NCBI GenBank assembly: GCA_943327105.2
Contig: CALPVV020000010.1
Location: forward strand, 1 to 41,503
DNA: 41,503 nt
DNA from: Nitrosovibrio sp. Nv4
Lineage (GTDB): Bacteria; Bdellovibrionota; UBA1018; CAIMNF01
Direction: 5' to 3'
The notes beneath the pieces were generated by a model. That model was not told the DNA's origin. It did no database searches and worked only from the letters and a program-made list of their open reading frames with translations. Both the position numbers and the translations under genes were made by a program. This document shows, in pieces, positions 9,313 through 18,094 of this stretch. Each line of letters starts with the position of its first letter. The stretch's first letter is position 1.

Positions 9313-11001
9313 CTATTCGATTGAATATTGCTGAAGCGCCGGTTCATCCTGAAAACGGAATGCCCACTTCTTGGCCTTGATTTTCGAGTGAACACCCATC
9401 ATGAAGCCCGGCAACTCGACCAGGAAAAGATAGGGCTGATCATCATAGATGATGCTTCCCATTTTTTGCATGATCTTGACCCGCTTCTTCACATCCAACT
9501 CTTTCATCGAATCGGCAATCAGGGTATCGACTTCAGGGTTGCTATAGGCAACATAGTTCGACCCTTTGTTCAAAAATGATTTGGAATTCCAGATTTGATT
9601 CGCATCCGGGTGAAAGCTTCCTTTTGCCCATCCACTGACGACCGCATCAAAATTACGGTTTTCAATTTCGGCAATCAGGGTATTCCATTCCATCGCCTGA
9701 ACATTGACCATGATGCCTGCTTTTTTGAATTGTTCTTTCACAATCTGAGAAACTTTTGCGCGTATCGGATTTTCCGAATTATAGCGAAGGGCGAATTCAA
9801 ATTTTGTTTTTTTACCGTTAATGACCTTATCTAGCACATTGTCGCCATCGGTATCAGCCCAACCGTCAGCCTTCAGCATTTCGATTGCTTTTTTAGGATT
9901 GAAACCAAATGACTTGGTTTTTTGATCCGGTGCCGTGTTCGGTGTCAATGAACCAAACGGCGAATAACAACGAACAACCGTGTTGTAATAAACCTTTTCC
10001 ATCAGCATGTCGTAATCAACCAAGTGAGCAAGAGCCTGACGTGTTTTTTTACCAGCAAAAATAGGGTTTTTAAGGTTCCAACCGATATAATAATAAGAAG
10101 CTGGCGCTTCGGTACGGAAGTTTTTTGCCCATACCGACTTATTTGTTCCAGGCTCAAGCCCGAACTTGTCTTTGTCAGCACCCTTGACCCGATTCCCAAA
10201 CATTTCGGCATTCATCTCAATCAGGTTGATTTCACCCTTCATGAATTTTTCATACGCAAGTGTCGTATCAGGAATAATCCGGTAAACAATGGAATCAAAA
10301 TTATAAAGATTTTTGAATGCAGGCAAAGACTCGCCCCACCACCCCTTTACTCTTTCCAATTCAAGTTTCTGATCTCGTGAAAAAGCTTTCACCCGATAAG
10401 GCCCACTTCCAACCGGATTAATAATCGCCTTAGCCTTGTTGAAGTCAGGCTCGTTCAGATATTGTTTTTTCTGAATGATCGTAAAATCGTCTTGAATATT
10501 GGCAAGTGTATTCACGTTGGGGTTTTCAACCGTAAGTTTGAATGTCGACGAATCGACTTTATCAAATTTGAACTCACCCAGATAAGCACGCTTCGAAGAG
10601 GCTTCGACCTTAGGGTCAAACAGCTTCTGATACGTAAATTCAGCATCATCGGTGGTAATCGGTGTTCCGTCTTGCCAGACAGCATTCTTACGAATGGTAT
10701 AAGTCATTGTCTTGCGGTCTTTTGATACATCCAGCTTTTCCGCCAATGCCGGGAAGTATTCGCCCGTCTCATGGTCATAAGCCATGAGAGGCATAAAGAT
10801 CAGCTGATTGATTCCTGAAACAGCGGCGTCATGATTCAACATCGGGCTCAACGTTTTCGGATTGCTCAACAAGTGCAAATATAGGGTTCCGGCTTTTTTG
10901 GCTGTTGGCATTTTTTCATAAACTTCACCCGCCTTTTTTGAATACGGATAGAACGCGAACGCTTGTGAAGCCATCAGTAATGCCAATATCAGAAATTTCA
11001 T
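9313..11001 (-). CDS. yejA: Periplasmic peptide-binding protein (SBP_bac_5, YejA-like)
   Basis: A 562-residue extracellular solute-binding protein. The signal peptide MKFLILALLMASQAFA is cleaved before FYPY and lacks a lipobox Cys, so the protein is likely free in the periplasm. SBP_bac_5 features include LAEKLDVSKDRKTMTYTIRK, WQDGTPITTDDAEFT, and the C-terminal region with RVKIMQKMGSIIYDDQPY. It would deliver peptides to the permeases encoded just downstream. The ATG is preceded by AGGGGG at about 8 nt. First gene of the operon, divergent from the gld-like operon across 182 bp. Assignment to YejA rather than another peptide binder rests mainly on the neighbours. Confidence 0.83.
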   Translation of the reverse strand: MKFLILALLMASQAFAFYPYSKKAGEVYEKMPTAKKAGTLYLHLLSNPKTLSPMLNHDAAVSGINQLIFMPLMAYDHETGEYFPALAEKLDVSKDRKTMTYTIRKNAVWQDGTPITTDDAEFTYQKLFDPKVEASSKRAYLGEFKFDKVDSSTFKLTVENPNVNTLANIQDDFTIIQKKQYLNEPDFNKAKAIINPVGSGPYRVKAFSRDQKLELERVKGWWGESLPAFKNLYNFDSIVYRIIPDTTLAYEKFMKGEINLIEMNAEMFGNRVKGADKDKFGLEPGTNKSVWAKNFRTEAPASYYYIGWNLKNPIFAGKKTRQALAHLVDYDMLMEKVYYNTVVRCYSPFGSLTPNTAPDQKTKSFGFNPKKAIEMLKADGWADTDGDNVLDKVINGKKTKFEFALRYNSENPIRAKVSQIVKEQFKKAGIMVNVQAMEWNTLIAEIENRNFDAVVSGWAKGSFHPDANQIWNSKSFLNKGSNYVAYSNPEVDTLIADSMKELDVKKRVKIMQKMGSIIYDDQPYLFLVELPGFMMGVHSKIKAKKWAFRFQDEPALQQYSIE

Positions 11002-11101
11002 TTGAACCCCCTTGATTTAACCGAGCAGAAACCTTCAATAAAGCTTACATACTCTGTTAACACACGCAAGGCTCTTGCACCGCGCAACCACCGGAGAGCT
11101 C

Positions 11102-11129
11102 TTGACAATTTCAAGTGTCGAACCATAAT
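11102..11129 (+). promoter_or_regulatory. Sigma70-type promoter for gld-like operon
   Basis: TTGACA at 11102-11107, a 16 bp spacer, then CATAAT at 11124-11129. Predicted transcription start is near 11136, with a leader of roughly 48 nt and AAGGA about 10 nt before the ATG at 11184. Confidence 0.6.
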
Positions 11130-11183
11130 GGAAGATCAATAAACAATCCCATTTTTTGGATGATTTGAGAAAGGAACATCTCG

Positions 11184-12125
11184 ATGATCGAAGTATCAGG
11201 ACTCACCAAAATCTATGGCCAGCGTACGGCCATTGATCATCTTGATTTCACCGTGAACAAAGGTGAAATCGTAGGCTTCCTCGGGCCAAACGGCGCGGGT
11301 AAAAGTACAACCATGAAAATTCTCACCGGTTTCATGCCTGCAAGTTTCGGAACCGCCAAAGTTGCGGGCTATGACGTTTTCGATGAGGCCATCGAAGTCA
11401 AGCGCAACGTCGGCTACCTTCCTGAAAACCCACCGGTCTATTTTGACATGGTTGTTGAAGATTACTTGAAGTTCGCAGCGAAGCTTCACGACATTTCAAA
11501 AGCAAAACTCAAACCCGCCGTTGATACGGCCCTTGAAAAAACAGGACTCACTCATGTGCGCAATCGCATCATCGGAAATCTTTCAAAAGGTTACCGTCAA
11601 CGCGTTGGTCTTGCACAAGCGTTGGTTCATGATCCACAAGTGTTGATCCTGGACGAACCAACAGTAGGCCTTGACCCGGTACAGATCATTGAGATTCGTC
11701 AGTTGATCAAATCACTGGGCGGAGCACATACGGTGATCCTGAGCTCACACATTCTTCCAGAGGTGACTGCCACCTGTGAACGAATCATCGTGATCAACAA
11801 GGGCAAAATCGTCGCACAAGACAACATTGAACGCCTCACCACCCGCATGAATCAGGGACTCACTTTCCAAATGAAAGTGAAGAGTGTCAGCAATAACGGC
11901 ATTCAAGCGATTCAAGCGATTTCCGGCGTCAAATCAGTAAACCTTCACGACGGAGCTCTTGCCATCGAAATCAATCCATCTCAAGACGACATTCGTGACC
12001 GCATTGTAGAAGCGGCCGTAATGGAAAAAATGGGTGTACTTGAATTCGGCGCAGACAAACTCAGCCTTGAAGAAGTGTTTTTATCCCTTACCACCCAAGA
12101 AACCACCGAAGGAGTTCAATCATGA
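11184..12125 (+). CDS. gldA: ABC transporter ATPase, GldA-like
   Basis: A 313-residue cytoplasmic ATPase of the ABC-2 export class. Walker A is GPNGAGKST (about 35-43), the signature is LSKGYRQRVGLAQAL, Walker B is VLILDEPTVGLDP and the switch His lies in SSHILPEV. The roughly 90 residues after the ATPase core match the extended C terminus of gliding-associated and multidrug ABC-2 ATPases. Its stop overlaps the following permease start in ATGA, so they are translationally coupled. In Bacteroidetes GldA works with GldF and GldG in gliding; in Proteobacteria the homologous set is common but its cargo is unknown. The symbol denotes similarity, not demonstrated gliding. Confidence 0.85.
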   Translation: MIEVSGLTKIYGQRTAIDHLDFTVNKGEIVGFLGPNGAGKSTTMKILTGFMPASFGTAKVAGYDVFDEAIEVKRNVGYLPENPPVYFDMVVEDYLKFAAKLHDISKAKLKPAVDTALEKTGLTHVRNRIIGNLSKGYRQRVGLAQALVHDPQVLILDEPTVGLDPVQIIEIRQLIKSLGGAHTVILSSHILPEVTATCERIIVINKGKIVAQDNIERLTTRMNQGLTFQMKVKSVSNNGIQAIQAISGVKSVNLHDGALAIEINPSQDDIRDRIVEAAVMEKMGVLEFGADKLSLEEVFLSLTTQETTEGVQS

Positions 12126-12898
12126 AATTCAATCTGAAAAAATCATGGACCATTGCTTCGAAGGACTACCGCACCTACTTCACTTCGCCGATCGCCTACA
12201 TCGTGATCGCCGGCTTCTTACTCATCATGGGCTGGATGTTCTTCTTTAACGTTTCACACTTCAACCTTCAAGCCATGCAGTACAAGCAATTTGGTGGCAA
12301 AAGCGGAAGCATCACCGATGGCGTGATTCGTCCACTTTATGGAAACATGAACGTGATATTTCTGTTCCTGGTTCCTTTCATCACCATGCGTTTGTTTGCG
12401 GAAGAACGTAAAATGCAAACCATCCAGCTGTTGATGACTTCACCGATCACTTTGGGTGAGATGATTGTCGGCAAGTTCCTTTCAGCAGCGATGCTGGTTG
12501 GAACCATGCTCGCATTGACCGTTTTTTACCCGGTGATTTTGTTTGTTTACGGTAACCCTGATCTAGGCCCGATTGTATCAAGCTACCTTGGAACGTTCTT
12601 GCTTACCTGTTGTTATGTTTCCAGTGGCGTCTTCTTCTCATCGATGACCGAGAACCAAATTGTGGCAGGTGCACTCACTTTCGCCGCAGGCTTGTTCTTC
12701 TGGCTCATCAACTGGGCTGCTCAATCGGCAGGTCCGGTATTCAGTGATGTTCTTGATTACCTTTCGTTGATCCAGCACTACAATAACTTCAGCCAGGGCA
12801 TCATCGACACCACAGACATCGTTTTTTATCTTTCATTCATCGGACTCGGCTTGTTTTTCACTCACCGTGTTCTTGATTCATATCGTTGGAGATCATAA
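12122..12898 (+). CDS. gldF: ABC-2 type permease, GldF-like
   Basis: A 258-residue integral membrane protein with about six hydrophobic helices. The N-terminal stretch (IASKDYRTYFTSPIAYIV) and the middle stretch (RLFAEERKMQTIQLLMTSP) are the hallmark of ABC-2 permeases that pair with GldG-type proteins. The gene overlaps the ATPase gene by 4 bp and is followed after 2 bp by the GldG-like gene. It is expected to form the membrane channel for the ATPase at 11184. Transported substrate unknown. Confidence 0.83.
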   Translation: MKFNLKKSWTIASKDYRTYFTSPIAYIVIAGFLLIMGWMFFFNVSHFNLQAMQYKQFGGKSGSITDGVIRPLYGNMNVIFLFLVPFITMRLFAEERKMQTIQLLMTSPITLGEMIVGKFLSAAMLVGTMLALTVFYPVILFVYGNPDLGPIVSSYLGTFLLTCCYVSSGVFFSSMTENQIVAGALTFAAGLFFWLINWAAQSAGPVFSDVLDYLSLIQHYNNFSQGIIDTTDIVFYLSFIGLGLFFTHRVLDSYRWRS

Positions 12899-12900
12899 TC

Positions 12901-14289
12901 ATGTCATCAAAAAAAGAACTGACCAAGCGTTCGCTCTCTTTTGGGGCCAACTCACTATTCATCACCATCCTGATTATCGGGATTGTCGGCGTAATCAACT
13001 TCCTGTCTTCCCAGTATCCGAAGAAACTCGACCTGACGAAGAACAAGCTCCATACTTTCGCAGATCAATCTGAAAAAGTAATGAAGGGCTTGAAAAGCGA
13101 ACTCAAAGCCGAATTTTTCGCCGATATCGGTTCAAAAGAAAAATATCGTCCGTTGTTCGACAACTACAGAAAGCTTTCGAATAAATTCAAATTCGAACTC
13201 GTTGATCCGAACAAGGAACCTTTGCGGGTAAAGAATGCCGGAATCAAAAAAGCCGAAACCCTGATGTTGTCTTACAATGGCAAGGTCACGAAGGTTGAAG
13301 AGATCACCGAAGAAAAAGTCACCAACGCCGTGATCAAACTCACGAAAGACACGAAGGTCACCGTTTGTACGATCATCGGTCATGGTGAAAACAGCATCAC
13401 CGCTCAAGATCAAAACGGACTGCAAGGATTCAAAAAGGGTCTTGAAACCCAGGCATATGACATAAAAGAAATCACACTTTCCCAAGAGAGCGCGATTCCC
13501 GCCGACTGCAGTGCGATAGTCATGATTGGTCCGAACAAGGCTCTTTTCCCAAGTGAAATCAAAGCAATTGGCGATTACCTGGATCTAGGCGGCCGCGCAG
13601 TGATTGCATTTGAATCTTCTCTTTCTCAAACCGATCAAACCAAAGAACTTCGTGAATTGCTGAAGACCTGGGGTGTTGATGTGAAAATCGGATTGATCAT
13701 CGACCCGATCTCCCGTCAACTGGGCGTGGATGCTTCTGTTCCGATCATCGTTCAATTCAACCCTGATCAGGCAATCACTAAAGACTTCAAACAGCAGTGT
13801 TATTTTCCGTTCTCTAGACCGGTTGACCCGATCTCTCCAGAACCGGTTGGAATCAAGACTGCTTGGCTATCAAAATCAACTCCTAAAGCCTGGGGTGAAA
13901 CCGACATAGCGTCGATCAATAAAGGCGCTGTTCAGTACAATCCAGGCTCAGACCTTGCCGGCCCTCTCAATACGGCAATGGTGGCGAGCGGTAAAAAAGT
14001 CGATTCGAAAGCGACGCGAGATACCCGTCTTGTGGTCTTTGGTTCAAGCCAATTCGCAAACAACCAATATTCCCGTTTCGGCGGCAACCTTGATTTTCTT
14101 TTAAATGCGGTCAGCTGGACACTCGAAGACGAGAGCATGATTTCAATTCGCGGAAAAGAAGATGAAGCTGGAAAGATCGAGCTTTCACAGAATGAAGGAA
14201 CCCTGATTTTCTGGCTGAGCGTGATCTTGATTCCACTGATGATTGCCATTCTCGGAATCGTGATTTGGGTCAGAAGAAAGAAGCTTTAA
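12901..14289 (+). CDS. gldG: GldG-like ABC accessory protein (ABC_transp_aux)
   Basis: A 462-residue protein with an N-terminal membrane helix (about 20-38), a large periplasmic part and a C-terminal helix ending in RRKKL. The segment PKKLDLTKNKLHTFADQSEKVM is the start of the family that accompanies ABC-2 exporters (Pfam ABC_transp_aux, GldG). A central region (VCTIIGHGEN to GPNKALFPSEIKAI) looks like the family's degenerate Rossmann-type domain. The ATG at 12901 is preferred over an in-frame TTG at 12886 because GGAG lies about 11 nt upstream and the earlier start would overlap the permease gene. Confidence 0.8.
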   Translation: MSSKKELTKRSLSFGANSLFITILIIGIVGVINFLSSQYPKKLDLTKNKLHTFADQSEKVMKGLKSELKAEFFADIGSKEKYRPLFDNYRKLSNKFKFELVDPNKEPLRVKNAGIKKAETLMLSYNGKVTKVEEITEEKVTNAVIKLTKDTKVTVCTIIGHGENSITAQDQNGLQGFKKGLETQAYDIKEITLSQESAIPADCSAIVMIGPNKALFPSEIKAIGDYLDLGGRAVIAFESSLSQTDQTKELRELLKTWGVDVKIGLIIDPISRQLGVDASVPIIVQFNPDQAITKDFKQQCYFPFSRPVDPISPEPVGIKTAWLSKSTPKAWGETDIASINKGAVQYNPGSDLAGPLNTAMVASGKKVDSKATRDTRLVVFGSSQFANNQYSRFGGNLDFLLNAVSWTLEDESMISIRGKEDEAGKIELSQNEGTLIFWLSVILIPLMIAILGIVIWVRRKKL

Positions 14290-14310
14290 TTTTTAGGAGC
14301 ATTCATCGTC

Positions 14311-15810
14311 ATGAAACAACCTAACTGGAAAACACCACTGATCCTTTCGGCTACGCTTTTTGGTGTGGGTACTTTCGCCTATTGGCTTCAGTACTCTCAC
14401 AAGCCAAAAAAAGACAAGGCCGACACCGAAACCAAAAAGCCGATCTCTTTACCGGCTGATGACACTCAAATTGCAATGATCAGAGTCAAAAGCACTCGCG
14501 GCTTGATCGAACTCAAATGCGAAAGTCTGAGCGATAAAAAGTGTAATGGCTTGACCGACGGAAAATGGATTCTCACTAATCCGATGGGACCGAACGGGAT
14601 TCCTTATCCGGCCGACTTGATGACCGTGAAAGAAGTATTGAACGGCACCAACAATGCGGTAGCGCCAGAGTTGATTGATTTAACGGAAGAAACACCCGAA
14701 AAACGAAAATCACTCATGAATGACTACGGTTTGAGCGATGAGAAGCGCACTACGATTGAAACCCAATTCATCGAATTTGTTACCGCTGATGCTCAAGGAA
14801 AACCTGGGAAACGGTATACCGCATGGTTTGGTGTAGAACACCCGATCGGTGACAAGACCTTTGTCGGGTCTGCTGTTGAAGGGGCTGTGAACGACAAAAC
14901 TGTTTTCTTGATTTCAAATTCATTCAAGAACTCGACTTTTGGCAAAACGGTCACCAACTTCCGGGAAAAGGCATTGTTCAACTTCGATCGGAATTCGGTT
15001 GACGAAATCACGAGCAATAAATTCAAAGCTAAAAAAACAAATGGAATCTGGACCATCAATGGCTTTGAAGGCAGTAATGACCGGATCGGTACGGTCTTAT
15101 CTGCGATTTCTAATTCAAAGGCCAGTGAGTTTGTCGATGAATCGATGATTAAAGGGTTGAAGCCGGTCATCAGCTACACGGTGAAGTCAGGCAACCAAAC
15201 CCATTCCATCGAGCTATTCGAGAAAATTCTTCCGGCAAAAGCGATTCCAGGAAGCAAAGAAAAACTTTCTGCTGAAAAGCATTACTATGCTCGCACTTCA
15301 GGCATCAAAGAAATCGTCGAAGTTGAATCAATCTTACGTAACAACATCGACAAAAAACTTTCTGAATTGCGCAACACCCTGATCTTGACCGATGCCGAAA
15401 AGATCACCGCGACCAAAATCAAGGCCGAGGCACCTTCCTATTCAGCTGCACCGGAATTCGAATATGCAAATGGCAACTGGAAGTCAAAAGACGCCGCTAA
15501 AAACTGGGATGCAAATATCGGCTCAAAACTGCTCAATCTTTTGGCCATGACCCGCATTCAAGATTTCGTGAGTCCGGTACCAAGCGGAAAAGAAATCGTG
15601 AAGTTGACCATTGGTGATGATAAGAATCCGGCAAAATTCAAGATGTCCTTCTTCACCGCCAAAGACAAACTATACGCCCGCAATCTGAATGATAAAAACA
15701 ATGAGGCGTACCTCATGGAAGAATCCATGAAATCAGCGCTTCCGAAAACGGAAAATGAATGGAAACTCCAGAATCCAACAACCAACAATCCAGCACCAGC
15801 GAAGAAATGA
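14311..15810 (+). CDS. DUF4340 membrane-anchored periplasmic protein
   Basis: A 499-residue protein with one N-terminal membrane helix (about 9-26, SATLFGVGTFAYW) followed by a long soluble domain rich in Lys and Asp, so most of it is probably periplasmic. Its length, the single anchor and its position directly after a GldG-like gene match the DUF4340 family, which is usually encoded with GldA/F/G-like exporters. A GGAGC element stands 12 nt before the ATG. The C-terminal residues are Pro/Asn/Ala-rich. Probably an extracytoplasmic partner of the exporter; the mechanism is unknown. Confidence 0.75.
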   Translation: MKQPNWKTPLILSATLFGVGTFAYWLQYSHKPKKDKADTETKKPISLPADDTQIAMIRVKSTRGLIELKCESLSDKKCNGLTDGKWILTNPMGPNGIPYPADLMTVKEVLNGTNNAVAPELIDLTEETPEKRKSLMNDYGLSDEKRTTIETQFIEFVTADAQGKPGKRYTAWFGVEHPIGDKTFVGSAVEGAVNDKTVFLISNSFKNSTFGKTVTNFREKALFNFDRNSVDEITSNKFKAKKTNGIWTINGFEGSNDRIGTVLSAISNSKASEFVDESMIKGLKPVISYTVKSGNQTHSIELFEKILPAKAIPGSKEKLSAEKHYYARTSGIKEIVEVESILRNNIDKKLSELRNTLILTDAEKITATKIKAEAPSYSAAPEFEYANGNWKSKDAAKNWDANIGSKLLNLLAMTRIQDFVSPVPSGKEIVKLTIGDDKNPAKFKMSFFTAKDKLYARNLNDKNNEAYLMEESMKSALPKTENEWKLQNPTTNNPAPAKK

Positions 15811-16541
15811 ATCAGACAGGGCCGGTTGAAAATACCGGCCTAGTCAAACAACTTTTGCAAGATGGCTACTCGGTCTTGACCGAACCCACCACTTTTTTCA
15901 AAACGCGTTATGAAAAAGCTTCGTTCAATCAATCCCTGGCACTAGGTCTGGCAGCAACCTGGATTGCCGCCTTTTTGGATTGGGTCACCCGATCCATCAA
16001 ACACGAATCCTTGATGGACAGTTTTCATCGAATTAAGTCCCAATTAAAGTCGCTTCCGATCTGGAAAGATCTGCCTGACGACATTTGGGCTCAAGGTGAT
16101 CAAGCAAGTCAGAACTTCTTGCCCACTTGGGGTATGGAAGGGCTGAAAATGCTGTTGACTCCCTTCAATTCAATTTTTTTGATTTTCATCAATGCACTGA
16201 TTTTCTGGGCAGCCGCTTTGATCTTGGTCGATAAAAACAACCCTGCAAGAAAATCAGTAACTCTCAATGAACTCATCAAAATCACCGCTATTGCCTATAC
16301 CTCTGCTTTGGTGGGCTCGATTTTCGGGTTTCTACCTCTTTCTTTGGGCAGCATGATTGGCTGGGTTTACCATATTGCCCTCTTGGTCATTGGTTTCTCC
16401 ATTCGCTTCAACATTTCCCGTTTACGTGGGCTGGTCATGGTGTTTTTACCAACCATCGCCCTGATCATGATTGCGGGTTGCTTTATCGGTTTCTTATTTG
16501 CAATTGTCGGAGCGATTGTTTCATCGCTTTTTCACTCATAA
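15807..16541 (+). CDS. Yip1-like integral membrane protein
   Basis: A 244-residue protein with a soluble N-terminal 40 residues (LLQDGYSVLTEPTTFFK) and about five hydrophobic helices, a layout typical of the bacterial Yip1/YIF1-like family. I place the start at 15807, where ATGA overlaps the stop of the DUF4340 gene. An upstream in-frame ATG at 15759 would add 16 low-complexity residues inside the previous gene and is less likely. It appears to belong to the same operon as the gld-like genes and precedes metG by 17 bp. Function unknown; a membrane accessory role for the exporter is a guess from position. Confidence 0.65.
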   Translation: MNQTGPVENTGLVKQLLQDGYSVLTEPTTFFKTRYEKASFNQSLALGLAATWIAAFLDWVTRSIKHESLMDSFHRIKSQLKSLPIWKDLPDDIWAQGDQASQNFLPTWGMEGLKMLLTPFNSIFLIFINALIFWAAALILVDKNNPARKSVTLNELIKITAIAYTSALVGSIFGFLPLSLGSMIGWVYHIALLVIGFSIRFNISRLRGLVMVFLPTIALIMIAGCFIGFLFAIVGAIVSSLFHS

Positions 16542-16558
16542 AGGTTTAAAGATTCACT

Positions 16559-18088
16559 ATGTCTAAAGAAAAATACAGCATTACGACGGCTATTGATTAT
16601 CCAAACGGCGCTCCACACCTCGGGCATGCCTATGAAAAGATTGTGACCGATGCTTATGCCCGTTGGCACCGACTGCTTGGTCATGAAGTGTTTTTCCTGA
16701 CCGGCACCGATGAAAACGGCCAGAAGCTGGTGAAGACTGCCGAATCTCTAGGTAAAGACACACAAGCTTTTGTCGATGAGAACGTGGTTCGCTTCAAAGA
16801 ACTCTGCGCTAAACTCAATATTTCTTACGATGACTTCATTCGCACTACCGAAGAACGTCATGTAAAAGCCGTACAGGACTTTTGGAAGAAGCTCGAAGCA
16901 AAGGGTGACATCTACTTCAGCAGCTATGAAGGCAAATATTGTCTGAACTGTGAAGCTTACTATACCGAACTTCAAGCGCCAGAAGGCAAATGCCCTGAGC
17001 ATCACACCCCGCTTGATCTTGTGAAAGAAGAAGGTTACTTCTTCAAAACTAGTCAGTATCAATCCTGGATCATCGAGCACATCAAAATCCAAGAAAATTT
17101 TGTTTCTCCTGATCTTTCGAAAAAAGAAATTTTGGCTCGCTTGGAAAGCGAACCCATGCGCGATCTTTCGATCACCCGCCCGAACAAAGGATGGGGTATC
17201 CCTGTTCCAGGCAAACCTGAATATGTGATCTACACCTGGTTTGATGCACTCATCAACTATTACACTGCAAGCGAACCAAAAGGCTTTTGGCCGAACAATC
17301 TTCACGTCATCGGGCGCGACATTTTGTGGTTCCATGCCGTGATTTGGCCAATGATGCTTCACTCGGCGGGCATTCCTCTTCCAAAACAAGTTTACGTTCA
17401 CGGAATGGTACTCGCCGCTGACGGGAAAAAAATGTCAAAGTCGCTCAATAACGGTGTTGATCCGTTTGATGCGGTGTCGGTTGTTCCGGTCGATTCATTC
17501 CGTTATTACATTCTTCGTGCCATCCCTTCAAACGGCAACGGAGCTTTCATCATGGAAGACATGTTGAAACGTCATCAATCCGAACTCGGCAACGATTACG
17601 GAAACCTTTTGATGCGTGTGGTGAAACTTGCCCGCAAACGCGTGGGCGACGATTTCCCGAATGCCAACTACAAGCCTGCATTTGATTTTGCGCCGATCAT
17701 CAATGAAGTAAAAGACCTGATGACCAAACACGAACATCACCGTGCACTCGACCGTATTTGGCATGAAGTAAATGTCGTGAACGGTTACATCAATGATCAA
17801 GCACCTTGGTCATTGAAAGACGATCAACCTGAACAACGCGAGAAGTTTCTTGAAGTGATGTATAACGGTCTTTACGGAATCGATATTGTGACCCAATTGC
17901 TGGCGGCATTCATTCCAGACACTGCAGCCAAAGCACTTGGCTCAATTGGTAAAACAGTGGGCGTACTGGATTCAGGCGCTAAGAATTATACCTTGAGTGA
18001 TCCGCCCGTGTTGTTCCCGCGCATTGAACCTGCTCCGGGCGCGGCACCAGCGGCTGCAGCGAAGCCACAAAAGCAGAAGCAAAAGTAA
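16559..18088 (+). CDS. metG: Methionyl-tRNA synthetase
   Basis: A 509-residue class I aminoacyl-tRNA synthetase that charges tRNA-Met with methionine in the cytoplasm. The HIGH motif appears as HLGH (20-23) in YPNGAPHLGHAYEK and the KMSKS loop lies at about 290. A single zinc knuckle (YCLNC then GKCPEHH) lies near 125-150. The protein ends shortly after the anticodon-binding domain with an Ala/Pro/Lys-rich tail and has no C-terminal tRNA-binding (EMAP-like) domain, so it is the short form. It is the last gene of the plus-strand block and converges with the large lipoprotein gene 6 bp away. Confidence 0.95.
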   Translation: MSKEKYSITTAIDYPNGAPHLGHAYEKIVTDAYARWHRLLGHEVFFLTGTDENGQKLVKTAESLGKDTQAFVDENVVRFKELCAKLNISYDDFIRTTEERHVKAVQDFWKKLEAKGDIYFSSYEGKYCLNCEAYYTELQAPEGKCPEHHTPLDLVKEEGYFFKTSQYQSWIIEHIKIQENFVSPDLSKKEILARLESEPMRDLSITRPNKGWGIPVPGKPEYVIYTWFDALINYYTASEPKGFWPNNLHVIGRDILWFHAVIWPMMLHSAGIPLPKQVYVHGMVLAADGKKMSKSLNNGVDPFDAVSVVPVDSFRYYILRAIPSNGNGAFIMEDMLKRHQSELGNDYGNLLMRVVKLARKRVGDDFPNANYKPAFDFAPIINEVKDLMTKHEHHRALDRIWHEVNVVNGYINDQAPWSLKDDQPEQREKFLEVMYNGLYGIDIVTQLLAAFIPDTAAKALGSIGKTVGVLDSGAKNYTLSDPPVLFPRIEPAPGAAPAAAAKPQKQKQK

Positions 18089-18094
18089 ATCTTT

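Noticed and set aside
11103-11119. GACA-N8-TGTC near the gld-like promoter
   Set aside because: The half-sites are in the opposite order from the shared palindrome and overlap a normal -35 box; probably chance.
16748-17401. A 217-codon minus-strand open frame
   Set aside because: It is antisense to metG, whose motifs are intact; composition is that of a reverse-frame shadow.
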